Of a DNA stretch of 15,719 nt, positions 1-6,806 are shown piece by piece. The position numbers and the translations under genes were made by a program. Source of the stretch: DATNBT01 sp964579765 (lineage in GTDB: Bacteria; Acidobacteriota; Vicinamibacteria; Vicinamibacterales; CAVVIG01); the NCBI GenBank assembly GCA_964579765.1, contig CAZOIK010000030.1:1-15719 (forward strand), written 5' to 3'. Within the stretch, counting starts at the first letter, position 1, and the number at the start of each line of letters is the position of its first letter. A model generated the notes under the pieces. That model was not told the DNA's origin and did no database searches. It was given only the letters and a program-made list of their open reading frames with translations.

Positions 1-16
1 ATCCAAACGGCCGCAT
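1..16 (-). CDS. Probable start of pilP (partial, runs off window)
   Basis: Three bases after the pilO stop codon on the minus strand there is an ATG followed by open codons (M-R-P-F-G) to the window edge. In pilMNOPQ clusters the gene after pilO is pilP, an inner-membrane lipoprotein that links PilNO to the PilQ secretin. Only five codons are visible, so the identity rests on gene order alone and no domain can be seen. Confidence 0.4.
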
Positions 17-19
17 CGG

Positions 20-685
20 CTACGTGCCCCTGGCTGCCGGAGGCGCGCCGCGTCCCGGCGCCGCGCCGCGTCCGCCGCGACCCGCCGCCGCGCCGCGTCC
101 GCCCCTGCCATTCGCGGCGACCGCGTTCTGATCGAGCAGCACGAACGTCGTCGCCACACAGGAGGCCTCGATCGTCGTGTTCGGATCCGGCTTCGGATTC
201 GTCTTCACCTCGAGGCCGCTGATGTTGACGATGCGCGTGAACTTGCTGACGCGATCGAAGAAGAGCGCGAGGTTGTGGTACGTGCCGTCGAGCTCGAGGT
301 TGATCGGCCACTCGGCGTGGAGCTGCTTCGTCACGGTGGCCGCCGGCTTGAAGCTCTTGATCGTCAGGTTCGACTGCGCGGCGACGGTCTGCATGCGCCG
401 CAGCAGATCGGCCGCGTCCTTCTCGTCGGGCAGCACGGCCTTGAGGTTGTCCAGCCGTCCCTGCAGCTCCGTCACCTGCGACCGGAACTCGGGCAGCTTG
501 CGGGCGGTCGTCACGCCCATCTGGATGTCTTTGTGGAGCGATTCGAGCTGCGTTTCGCGCGACGCGAACTCACTGCGCGTCGGCCACTCGTAGTAGTACT
601 CGAATGCGCCCACGCCCGCGATCGCGAGGAGCAGAAACGCGCCGACCTGCCCGTACCAGGGCAATCGTGTGAGGCTGAGCTCCAT
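20..685 (-). CDS. pilO: Type IV pilus inner-membrane alignment protein PilO
   Basis: PilO forms a bitopic inner-membrane heterodimer with PilN in the alignment subcomplex of the type IV pilus machine. The 221-residue product has a short cytoplasmic N-terminus, one membrane helix at about residues 14-31, a coiled-coil stretch at about 40-85 and a periplasmic alpha/beta domain at about 95-185 (TYHNLALFFDRVSKFTRIVN region), the expected PilO order. A GGAGAG ribosome site lies about 4 nt before the ATG. It follows pilN after 39 nt. The unusual part is the last 30 residues (191-221), which are almost only Gly, Arg, Ala and Pro in repeated GRGGRGA units. This tail is not part of the normal PilO fold. 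Assignment is secure; the role of the tail is unknown. Confidence 0.92.
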   Translation of the reverse strand: MELSLTRLPWYGQVGAFLLLAIAGVGAFEYYYEWPTRSEFASRETQLESLHKDIQMGVTTARKLPEFRSQVTELQGRLDNLKAVLPDEKDAADLLRRMQTVAAQSNLTIKSFKPAATVTKQLHAEWPINLELDGTYHNLALFFDRVSKFTRIVNISGLEVKTNPKPDPNTTIEASCVATTFVLLDQNAVAANGRGGRGAAAGRGGRGAAPGRGAPPAARGT

Positions 686-724
686 GATGCTCTCCAGCCG
701 TATCGGGGCCTTACCCCTTCGGCT

Positions 725-1348
725 TTACTTCCTCCCTCCAGCGGTCTTGGCGGGCCCCGGCGCCGGCGCGGGCTCGCCGGGCGGCTGGAAGAACGCGCGG
801 AGCGTGAACTTGACGAGATCGGGCGCCTGCGGCGTCGGCGTGTCCGCCTGGCTGCTGACGATCTCGATCGACTTCTTGAAGTAGCCGGACGCCTCGAGGT
901 TGCTCACGAAGTCGGAGACGCCGGTCTGGTTCGTGCTCTTGCCGTCCATCGTGATCGAGTCGTCCTTGTCGTCCTGCTTGATGCTCGTGAGCCACACGAT
1001 CGGCGGAAGCCCGCGGCTCACTTGATCCAGCATGTGGACGGGTCCGGTCTGGCTTTTCCTGAGCTGCTCGATCAGGACGACGCGCTGCTGCAGCTGCGCC
1101 CGCTGCTGCTGAAACTGCTGCACCTGCTGGATGATGCCGTGCAGCCGCGTCGCCTCCGTCTGCGCGCTCGAAATCTGCGCGTCGAGCTGGTTCGACTCGC
1201 GCATCAGCGCCCAGTACCGCCAGCCGACGACGCCGATGGTGAGCACCAGGATGAGCCCGCAGGCCAGCGTGACTTTCTGGCCGGCCTGGAACGTGGCCTT
1301 CTTCTTCTTCGCTTCGCGCTCGACGGCGAGGAGGTTGATGCGAATCAT
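725..1348 (-). CDS. pilN: Type IV pilus assembly protein PilN
   Basis: PilN is the partner of PilO and the membrane receptor for the cytoplasmic actin-like protein PilM. The product (207 residues) starts with the conserved PilM-binding peptide (MIRINLL, residues 1-7) and a basic stretch (REAKKKK). It continues with a membrane helix at about 28-48, a Gln-rich coiled coil at about 54-100 and a periplasmic domain at about 105-190. The C-terminus is a Pro/Ala/Gly-rich tail. Its ATG overlaps the pilM stop codon (ATGA), so the two are translationally coupled. PilM binding through the N-terminal peptide is known for the family; the motif is seen here. Length is typical. Confidence 0.93.
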   Translation of the reverse strand: MIRINLLAVEREAKKKKATFQAGQKVTLACGLILVLTIGVVGWRYWALMRESNQLDAQISSAQTEATRLHGIIQQVQQFQQQRAQLQQRVVLIEQLRKSQTGPVHMLDQVSRGLPPIVWLTSIKQDDKDDSITMDGKSTNQTGVSDFVSNLEASGYFKKSIEIVSSQADTPTPQAPDLVKFTLRAFFQPPGEPAPAPGPAKTAGGRK

Positions 1349-2415
1349 CGGTCGCCTGCCGTGCGAAGCGCGAGACCGACCGCGACGGCGGCCGACGTGG
1401 TGACGACGTCGGGATCGGCCACGCCGAGTTTGCCGGGCTCGAACGAAATCTTCTGGAACGGGTTGAACGGCTCGATGACCGTCGCGAACCGCTCCTCGAG
1501 CGCCTTCTGGAACCCGTCCACGCGCGACGCGCCGCCGGAGAGCAGGACGCGGTCGATGCGATCGGTCGTGGACGACGCCTTGAAGAAGTCGAACGTCTTC
1601 TGGATTTCGAGCAGCACGTTCTCCGTCATCGCGTGCAGGACGGGCTGCACCTGCTCGAACGTGACGCCTTCGACCGCCTCCCCTTTCTTGGCCGCCTCCG
1701 CGCTGTCGAACGGCAGGTTCAGCTCCTTCTGCACGGCCTCGGTGTAGGCGTTGCCGCCCATCGAGATGTCGCGCGTGAAGACGGACTGATCGCCCTGGAT
1801 GATGTTGATGTTGATCGCGCTCGCGCCGGCGTTGAGGAGCACGACGACCGTGTTGGGGTCGTCGCCGTAGTTCATCTCGTACGCGTTCTGCAGCGCGAAC
1901 GCGTCCACGTCCACGACGACGGGGACTTTGCCGGCCTGCGCGATGACGCCGGTGTAGTCGGCGATCTTCTCTTTCTTCGCCGCGACCAGCAGGACGTCCA
2001 TCGTCCCCTTCGAATCGGGGCCGGTGCCAGGGTCGAGAATCTGGTAATCGAGGTTGACGTCCTGGATGTCGAACGGGATGTACTGCTCGGCCTCCCAGTA
2101 GATCGACTCGCTCAGCTCGGACTCGGTCATCACGGGCAGGCTGATCTTCTTGACGATGACCGCGTTGCCCGACAGCGAGGCCGCGACTTCCTTGCTCTTG
2201 AACGCCTTGTTCTCGAACAGGCGCTTGATGGAGTCGGCGACCGCGGTGCCGTCGATGATCGCGCCGTCCACGATGCTGTCGGGCGGGATGGGCTCGATGC
2301 CGACCGCCATCACCCGATAGGCCTTGCCCGACGGCTTCAACTCGACCGCCTTGACGGCGCTCGAGCCGATGTCGAGCCCCACGACCGGCTTAGATTTTTT
2401 CGAAAGACCAAACAC
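1345..2415 (-). CDS. pilM: Type IV pilus actin-like ATPase PilM
   Basis: PilM is a cytoplasmic FtsA/actin-fold protein that binds the N-terminus of PilN and couples the pilus motors to the inner-membrane subcomplex. The 356-residue product shows the phosphate-1 loop (GLDIGSSAVKAVEL, 13-26), the phosphate-2 region (VVLLNAGASAININI, about 191-205) and the adenosine motif (VLLSGGASRVDGF, about 290-302). The Glu/Asp-rich EAEQYIPFDI region, typical of PilM, is at about 108-117. Translation begins at GTG, with GAGGA six bases upstream. It is the first gene of the minus-strand pilMNO(P) operon and diverges from rplM. Length is standard and no defect is seen. Confidence 0.97.
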   Translation of the reverse strand: MFGLSKKSKPVVGLDIGSSAVKAVELKPSGKAYRVMAVGIEPIPPDSIVDGAIIDGTAVADSIKRLFENKAFKSKEVAASLSGNAVIVKKISLPVMTESELSESIYWEAEQYIPFDIQDVNLDYQILDPGTGPDSKGTMDVLLVAAKKEKIADYTGVIAQAGKVPVVVDVDAFALQNAYEMNYGDDPNTVVVLLNAGASAININIIQGDQSVFTRDISMGGNAYTEAVQKELNLPFDSAEAAKKGEAVEGVTFEQVQPVLHAMTENVLLEIQKTFDFFKASSTTDRIDRVLLSGGASRVDGFQKALEERFATVIEPFNPFQKISFEPGKLGVADPDVVTTSAAVAVGLALRTAGDR

Positions 2416-2731
2416 GGCGCGTCCTCATCCGCAAAGCCGATACCACTGCGCTCGGATGCCAGTTCGCGTCGATTCAGGCGCGACCTGACGGTTTTCGCTG
2501 CAGAGATAACCGGCGGCCCGGGTCCGTCGATTACAATTCCGTGTCGAACTGACGAAATTGACGTCCGGGGCTGCCAGCGTTTCCCGCTCCTTTATCGGAC
2601 GCAGGCGGCGGCAGCTTGACAGTCCCCCCAAACGTTCGTATCATCAGGGTTTGTCGTTGTCGGACTTGGCCGAGCCGTGAGGCCGCCACCCCCAACACAA
2701 CGGTTTCTTACGGGGAAGGGGTTTTTTCGGA
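2416..2731. promoter_or_regulatory. Divergent pilM/rplM intergenic region
   Basis: This 316-bp gap separates two divergent operons. It is poorer in G+C than its surroundings, with a patch of A/T-rich sequence at about 2505-2565. A clear rightward promoter sits at 2617-2645. For the leftward pilM operon I see only a weak -10 candidate (TGTAAT on the minus strand, 2530-2535) without a matching -35. Short open frames here look like chance. Confidence 0.55.
2617..2645 (+). promoter_or_regulatory. Sigma-70-type promoter of the rplM operon
   Basis: A perfect -35 (TTGACA, 2617-2622) and a near-perfect -10 (TATCAT, 2640-2645) are separated by exactly 17 bp. Transcription would begin near 2652, giving a leader of about 80 nt before rplM. 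This is the strongest promoter match in the window and fits a highly expressed ribosomal-protein operon. Confidence 0.85.
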
Positions 2732-3169
2732 ATGTCTACGTTCATCGCCAGCGCCGATCACGCCGCCACCGGCGCCCGCTGGCATCTGATCGACGCTGAC
2801 GGCCAGGTGCTCGGCCGCATCGCCACGCGGGCGGCGCGCCTGCTCCAGGGCAAGCACAAGGCGTCGTACACGCCGTTCATCGACACCGGCGATCACGTCG
2901 TCGTCGTCAACGCGTCGAAGGTGAAGCTGACCGGCCGCAAGGAAGACCAGAAGATCTACCGGCAGCACAGCGGCTACGAAGGCGGGCTGCGCGAGGAGCG
3001 CGCGCGCATCGTGCGCCAGCGCAAGCCGGAACGTCTCGTCGAGGAGGCCGTCCGCGGCATGCTGCCGAAGACGAAGCTCGGCGAAGCGATGTATCGCAAG
3101 CTGAAGGTGTACGCCGGTCCGGATCATCCGCACGCGGCGCAGAAACCCGCAAAACTCGAGGTCGCGTAA
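2732..3169 (+). CDS. rplM: 50S ribosomal protein L13
   Basis: L13 binds 23S rRNA early in large-subunit assembly. The 145-residue product matches the family throughout: W-H-L-I-D-A near the start, the VLGRIATRAARLLQGKHK segment (about 28-45), the HVVVVNASKVKLTGRK core (about 55-70), the YRQHSGYEGGL loop (about 77-87) and the conserved MLPKTKLG (about 110-117). The ATG follows a purine-rich GGGGAAGGGG stretch at 2712-2721. It is the promoter-proximal gene of the ribosomal operon and is followed by rpsI after three bases, the usual rplM-rpsI pairing. Confidence 0.98.
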   Translation: MSTFIASADHAATGARWHLIDADGQVLGRIATRAARLLQGKHKASYTPFIDTGDHVVVVNASKVKLTGRKEDQKIYRQHSGYEGGLREERARIVRQRKPERLVEEAVRGMLPKTKLGEAMYRKLKVYAGPDHPHAAQKPAKLEVA

Positions 3170-3172
3170 CCA

Positions 3173-3565
3173 GTGGCAGCAGCGCAGTACTACGGAACGG
3201 GCCGGCGCAAGACGTCCACCGCCCGCGTATTTCTCCGCCCCGGCTCCGGGGCCATCAGCGTCAACCACCGCACATTCGAGTCGTTCTTCCCCACCGAGGC
3301 GCTCCGGACGCAGATCCGGATTCCGCTCGTGCTGACCGAAACCGGCGACAAGTTCGACGTCCTGGCGACGGTCGCCGGCGGCGGCGTCTCGGGCCAGGCC
3401 GGCGCGGTCCGTCTCGGCATCGCCCGCGCGCTGGTCGAGTACAACGGCGACCTGCGCAAGGCGCTCAAGAACGAGGGGCTGCTGACGCGCGACGCGCGCG
3501 CCAAGGAACGCAAGAAGTACGGCATGGCCGGAGCGCGCAAGCGCTTCCAGTTCAGTAAACGTTAA
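3173..3565 (+). CDS. rpsI: 30S ribosomal protein S9
   Basis: S9 sits in the head of the small subunit, and its C-terminal tail reaches the P-site tRNA anticodon. The 130-residue product begins YYGTGRRKTSTARVFLRPG and ends in the invariant basic tail (GARKRFQFSKR, with the terminal Lys-Arg). The VAGGGVSGQAGAVRLGIARAL core is at about 66-86. The start is GTG, three bases after the rplM stop, so it is probably coupled to rplM translation. Family length and tail are intact. Confidence 0.98.
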   Translation: MAAAQYYGTGRRKTSTARVFLRPGSGAISVNHRTFESFFPTEALRTQIRIPLVLTETGDKFDVLATVAGGGVSGQAGAVRLGIARALVEYNGDLRKALKNEGLLTRDARAKERKKYGMAGARKRFQFSKR

Positions 3566-3575
3566 GGGAGGGCAT

Positions 3576-4376
3576 TTGGTCGCGATCGCGTTGAAGGATC
3601 TCCTGGAGGCCGGCGTGCACTTCGGCCACCAGACGAAGCGGTGGAACCCGAAGATGAAGGAATACATCTTCGGCGAACGCAACGGCATCTACATCATCGA
3701 CCTTGGCAAGACGCTGAAGCTCGTTCGCGATGCCGAAGAGTTCGTGAGCAACCTCGCCGCGGAAGGACGAACGATCCTCTTCGTGGGCACCAAGCGCCAG
3801 GCGCAGGACGTCATCGCCGAAGAAGCGCAGCGCTGCGGGATGTACTTCGTCAACGAACGCTGGCTCGGCGGGCTGCTCACCAACTTCGCCACCATTCAAC
3901 GCAGCCTCGGCCGTCTCCGCGACATCGAGGCCATGGCCACCGACGGCCGCTACGACACGCTCTCGAAGAAGGAAATCGCGCGCAACGAGAAAGAGCGCCG
4001 CAAGCTCCAGAAGAACCTCGAAGGCATCCGCGGCATGGGCCGTCTGCCCGACGCGGTGTTCATCGTGGACACCAAGAAAGAGCAGATTGCCGTTGACGAG
4101 GCGCGCAAGCTGAAGATTCCGGTCATCGGCGTCGTGGACACCAACTGCGACCCCGACGAAGTCGATTACGTCATCCCGGGCAACGACGACGCGCTCCGGT
4201 CGATCCGGCTGTTCGCGTCGCGTATCGCGGACGCCGTCATCAACGGCCGCGGCCTCAGGGAATCGGCCGAGGCGGAATCCAACCGCGAAGGCGGCAACGG
4301 CGAGGCGGCCGACGACCGCCGCCAGGCGCCGCGTCCGCCGCGCCGTCCGCGCGAAGCGGCCCCGGCGTCGGCCTAG
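3576..4376 (+). CDS. rpsB: 30S ribosomal protein S2
   Basis: S2 bridges head and body of the 30S subunit and helps recruit S1. The 266-residue product shows the signature LLEAGVHFGHQTKRWNPKM (about 9-27), the IYIIDLGKT strand (38-46), the RWLGGLLTNF segment (about 93-102) and the PVIGVVDTNCDPDEVDYVIPGNDDA motif near 187-211. The start codon is TTG, with AGGGAGG at 3565-3571 just upstream, so this start is well supported. The last 35-40 residues form a charged then Arg/Pro/Ala-rich extension beyond the folded core. It follows rpsI by 10 bp. Confidence 0.98.
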   Translation: MVAIALKDLLEAGVHFGHQTKRWNPKMKEYIFGERNGIYIIDLGKTLKLVRDAEEFVSNLAAEGRTILFVGTKRQAQDVIAEEAQRCGMYFVNERWLGGLLTNFATIQRSLGRLRDIEAMATDGRYDTLSKKEIARNEKERRKLQKNLEGIRGMGRLPDAVFIVDTKKEQIAVDEARKLKIPVIGVVDTNCDPDEVDYVIPGNDDALRSIRLFASRIADAVINGRGLRESAEAESNREGGNGEAADDRRQAPRPPRRPREAAPASA

Positions 4377-4400
4377 CCGACGCCTCGGATCGTTCAATTC

Positions 4401-4462
4401 GGCGATTGGGTGATTTGGCGATCTCAATCGCCAGATTGACATCACCAAATCACCAGATCGCC
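4401..4462. repeat. Long imperfect palindrome between rpsB and tsf
   Basis: The arms 4401-4422 and 4441-4462 are inverted copies matching at 19 of 22 positions. Inside the 18-nt spacer a further 6-bp stem (4424-4429 with 4434-4439, loop GCCA) continues the fold, so the whole 62 nt can form one long hairpin. Each arm is itself built from 8-9 nt units of the kind GGYGATTTG. The right arm ends 15 bp before the tsf ATG. There is no T-run, so it is not a standard terminator. It looks like a small dispersed palindromic (REP-like) element. Confidence 0.75.
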
Positions 4463-4477
4463 AAACGACTCAATCTC

Positions 4478-5344
4478 ATGACCATTACGGCAGCAGACGT
4501 GAAGAAGCTCCGCGACGCGACCGGCGCGGGCATGATGGAGTGCAAGGCCGCCCTCACCGAGGCGAACGGCGACTTCGAGGAAGCCAACACCATTCTCCGC
4601 AAGCGCGGGGTCGCGTCGGCGGCGAAGAAGGCCGGGCGCGCGACGAGCGAGGGCCTGATCGGCAGCCGCGTGGCGCCGGATCACTCGAGCGGCGTGCTCG
4701 TCGAGGTCAACTGCGAGTCCGACTTCGTCGCGCGCACCGACGACTTCCAGACGCTGATTCGGGACATCATCGCCGAGATCGACAAGGCCGGTGACGCGGC
4801 GAACGACGCCTGGCTGACCGATCCCGGCGGGCCGGTCGTCGCCCTCATCAAGCCGGTCATCGGCAAGCTCGGTGAAAACATGGCGGCGCCCCGCTGCGTG
4901 CGCTACGCCGGCAAGGGCTACGTCGGCCAGTACATCCACATGGGCGGCAAGATCGGCGTGCAGGTGGAGTTTGCCGGCGTCACCGCCGACGTCGCGACGC
5001 GCGACGAGTTCACGACGCTCGTCAAGGAAATCGCGATGCAGATTGCGGCGTCGAGCCCGCTCTACGTCTCGCGCGCGGCCGTCCCGGCCGAGGCCATCGA
5101 GAAAGAGCGCGCAATCTACAGGGCGCAGATGGAGAACTCGGGCAAGCCGGCCAACGTGATCGACAAGATCGTCGAAGGCAAGCTCGGAAGCTTCTACGCG
5201 CAGTTCGTGCTGACCGATCAGCCGTCGATTCGCGATCCGAAGGTGTCGGTGAACGACGTCCTGGCAGCCGCCTCGAAGACGCTCGGCGCGACGGTCTCCG
5301 TGTCGCGCTTCGCGCGCCTGCGCGTCGGCGAAACGGCTCAATAG
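4478..5344 (+). CDS. tsf: Elongation factor Ts
   Basis: EF-Ts is the nucleotide exchange factor for EF-Tu. The 288-residue product starts MTITAADVKKLRDATGAGMM, which includes the first EF-Ts signature (LRDATGAGMMECKAAL, about 11-26), followed by the second signature region (about 72-82, containing VNCESDFVARTDDF). Core and C-terminal dimerisation segments follow; length is typical. An in-frame start further upstream at about 4406 would translate the palindrome and is rejected. No Shine-Dalgarno sequence is visible before the ATG, and the hairpin at 4401-4462 sits directly upstream, so initiation may be unusual here. It lies between rpsB and pyrH, the common bacterial order. Confidence 0.97.
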   Translation: MTITAADVKKLRDATGAGMMECKAALTEANGDFEEANTILRKRGVASAAKKAGRATSEGLIGSRVAPDHSSGVLVEVNCESDFVARTDDFQTLIRDIIAEIDKAGDAANDAWLTDPGGPVVALIKPVIGKLGENMAAPRCVRYAGKGYVGQYIHMGGKIGVQVEFAGVTADVATRDEFTTLVKEIAMQIAASSPLYVSRAAVPAEAIEKERAIYRAQMENSGKPANVIDKIVEGKLGSFYAQFVLTDQPSIRDPKVSVNDVLAAASKTLGATVSVSRFARLRVGETAQ

Positions 5345-5345
5345 C

Positions 5346-5410
5346 GCAAAGGGCAAAGGGGTCAGTGCCCTCTGCCCTTTGCACTCTGCCCTTTGCACTC
5401 TGCCCTTCGC
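5346..5410. repeat. Inverted repeat plus 14-nt tandem repeat between tsf and pyrH
   Basis: Two bases after the tsf stop, 5346-5360 pairs with 5368-5382 (14 of 15 positions; loop of 7 nt). The right arm is the first unit of a 14-nt tandem repeat (TGCCCTTTGCACTC) at 5373-5386 and 5387-5400, with a degenerate partial third copy at 5401-5410. The left arm can therefore pair with either of two downstream units. The last unit abuts the TATAAT of the pyrH promoter. Confidence 0.75.
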
Positions 5411-5416
5411 TATAAT
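5411..5416 (+). promoter_or_regulatory. Perfect -10 hexamer 8 bp before pyrH
   Basis: TATAAT at 5411-5416 ends eight bases before the pyrH GTG. No good -35 is found at 16-18 bp spacing; the nearest TTGCAC copies lie 12 and 26 bp away. If used, transcription would begin at or next to the start codon and give a leaderless pyrH mRNA. Confidence 0.5.
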
Positions 5417-5424
5417 CTCCGTTC

Positions 5425-6150
5425 GTGACCCCCACGCCTGCGCCTGCTTACAAACGAATCCTCCTGAAACTGTCCGGCGAAGCCCTGATGGGCGAGCAGA
5501 GTTACGGCATCGATCCCGCCGTGGCCACGCAGATCGCGCGCGACGTCTCCGAGATCCAGGGCCTGGGCGTTGAAACCGCCATCGTCATCGGTGGCGGCAA
5601 CATTTTCCGGGGCGTGGCGGCCAGCGCGCGCGGCATGGACCGCGCGACGGCCGACTACATGGGCATGCTGGCGACGATCATCAACGCCCTGGCGCTGCAG
5701 GACGCGCTCGAGCAGCAGGGTGTGCCGACGCGCGTCGTCACGGCCATCGAGATGCGCGCGGTCGCCGAACCGTTCATCCGCCGGCGCGCCATCCGCCACC
5801 TCGAAAAGGGCCGCGTCGTCGTCTTCGGCGCGGGCACGGGGAATCCGTACTTCAGCACCGACACCGCCGCCGCGCTCCGCGCGATGGAGATCAAAGCCGA
5901 CGTCATCATGAAGGGCACCAAGGTTGACGGCATTTACGATGCCGACCCGATGCTCACGCCCGGCGCCTCACGGTTCGACCGCATCTCGTATCTCGAGGTG
6001 CTCGACAAGGGCCTGAAGGTGATGGACGCGACCGCGATTTCCCTGTGTATGGACAACCGGCTGCCGATCGTCGTCTTCAACCTCAAGACGCCGGGTAACA
6101 TCAAGCGCGCGATTGCCGGCGAACCGATCGGCTCGCTCGTGACCGCCTAG
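5425..6150 (+). CDS. pyrH: Uridylate (UMP) kinase
   Basis: PyrH phosphorylates UMP to UDP with ATP in pyrimidine nucleotide synthesis; it is a hexameric, cytoplasmic amino-acid-kinase-fold enzyme. The 241-residue product shows YKRILLKLSGEALMG (9-23), the IVIGGGNIFRG glycine loop (53-63), the DYMGMLATIINALALQDAL segment (77-95), GAGTGNPYFSTDTAAALRA (135-153) and KGTKVDGIYDADP (163-175), all hallmarks of bacterial UMP kinase. The start is GTG with no Shine-Dalgarno sequence, but a perfect -10 sits eight bases upstream. It is the fifth gene of the ribosomal operon and may also be transcribed by itself. Confidence 0.97.
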   Translation: MTPTPAPAYKRILLKLSGEALMGEQSYGIDPAVATQIARDVSEIQGLGVETAIVIGGGNIFRGVAASARGMDRATADYMGMLATIINALALQDALEQQGVPTRVVTAIEMRAVAEPFIRRRAIRHLEKGRVVVFGAGTGNPYFSTDTAAALRAMEIKADVIMKGTKVDGIYDADPMLTPGASRFDRISYLEVLDKGLKVMDATAISLCMDNRLPIVVFNLKTPGNIKRAIAGEPIGSLVTA

Positions 6151-6160
6151 AGTGTGTAGT

Positions 6161-6202
6161 GTCCGCCTTCAGGCGGACGGCGCAGGCCGGCTGAAGCCGG
6201 CC
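6161..6202. repeat. Twin perfect palindromes between pyrH and frr (REP-like)
   Basis: Two perfect 8-bp inverted repeats stand side by side: GTCCGCCT/AGGCGGAC at 6161-6178 and GGCCGGCT/AGCCGGCC at 6185-6202, each with a 2-nt centre and separated by six bases. The twin-hairpin form with TTCA and TGAA tips resembles dispersed palindromic elements. Read through on either strand it gives peptides such as VRLQAD and VRLKADTT, which I recall as common spurious translations in acidobacterial annotations. No T-run follows. Confidence 0.7.
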
Positions 6203-6223
6203 ACCACATCGGAGACTCGATCG

Positions 6224-6793
6224 ATGGACGTCAACGACCTGAAAGGCCTCTACGCCGAATCCACCAAGCGGATGAACACCGCGCTCGAGCACGTGAAGCA
6301 TGAACTGGCCGGGGTCCGCACCGGCCGTGCGTCGGTGACGATGCTCGACGGCATTCAGGTCGAGGCGTACGGCGCGAAGATGCCCCTCAACCAGGTCGCC
6401 GGGCTGTCCGTCCCGGAGCCGTCGCTCATCGTCGCGCAGCCGTTCGACCCCTCGCAGCTGAAGGCGATCGAGACCGCGATCCGCGCGTCCGACCTCGGCT
6501 TGAACCCGGCCAACGACGGCAAGGTCGTGCGCATTCCGATTCCAGCGCTCACCGAAGAACGCCGGAAGGATCTCTCCAAACACGTGCACAAGCTGGCCGA
6601 GGAGGGCCGCAATACGGTCCGCGGCGTCCGGCGGGACGCGAACGATCGCCTGAAGAAGCTGCTGAAGGACGCGAAGATCTCCGAAGACGACGAACGCAAG
6701 GGCCTCGACGAGATCCAGCGCATCACCGACACCCACATCAAGCTGATCGACGACGCGCAGAAGAAGAAGGACGCCGAGCTGCTGGGCAAATAG
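6224..6793 (+). CDS. frr: Ribosome recycling factor
   Basis: RRF acts with EF-G to split post-termination ribosomes. The 189-residue product begins MDVNDLKGLYAESTKRMNTA, contains the ELAGVRTGRAS motif (about 28-38), the VEAYGAKMPLNQVAGLSVPEP segment and the IPIPALTEERRKDL hinge region. It ends in the long helical domain with ITDTHIKLIDDAQKKKDAELL. Length is typical (about 185). The ATG has GGAGA eight bases upstream; an in-frame upstream start would run through the twin palindrome and is rejected. It is the last gene of the plus-strand operon and converges with mtnC, whose stop is only 13 bp away. Confidence 0.97.
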   Translation: MDVNDLKGLYAESTKRMNTALEHVKHELAGVRTGRASVTMLDGIQVEAYGAKMPLNQVAGLSVPEPSLIVAQPFDPSQLKAIETAIRASDLGLNPANDGKVVRIPIPALTEERRKDLSKHVHKLAEEGRNTVRGVRRDANDRLKKLLKDAKISEDDERKGLDEIQRITDTHIKLIDDAQKKKDAELLGK

Positions 6794-6806
6794 GTGCTTG
6801 CGGTGC

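Noticed and set aside
2425..2631. Minus-strand 68-codon frame in the pilM/rplM gap
   Set aside because: It overlaps the strong rplM promoter, has no ribosome site and resembles no known protein.
2646..2731. Possible L13 autoregulatory RNA leader upstream of rplM
   Set aside because: A leader of about 80 nt exists, but I find only a short GGCC/GGCC stem and no match to a known leader fold that I could support by eye.
4406..4477. In-frame upstream extension of tsf
   Set aside because: It would translate the palindromic repeat. The conserved EF-Ts N-terminus starts at the ATG at 4478.
5373..5410. Tandem 14-nt repeats as a possible CRISPR array
   Set aside because: Units are head-to-tail without spacers and there are fewer than three full copies. 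No cas gene is present.
6152..6223. In-frame upstream extension of frr
   Set aside because: It reads through the twin palindrome. The ATG at 6224 has a proper GGAGA site and matches the family N-terminus.
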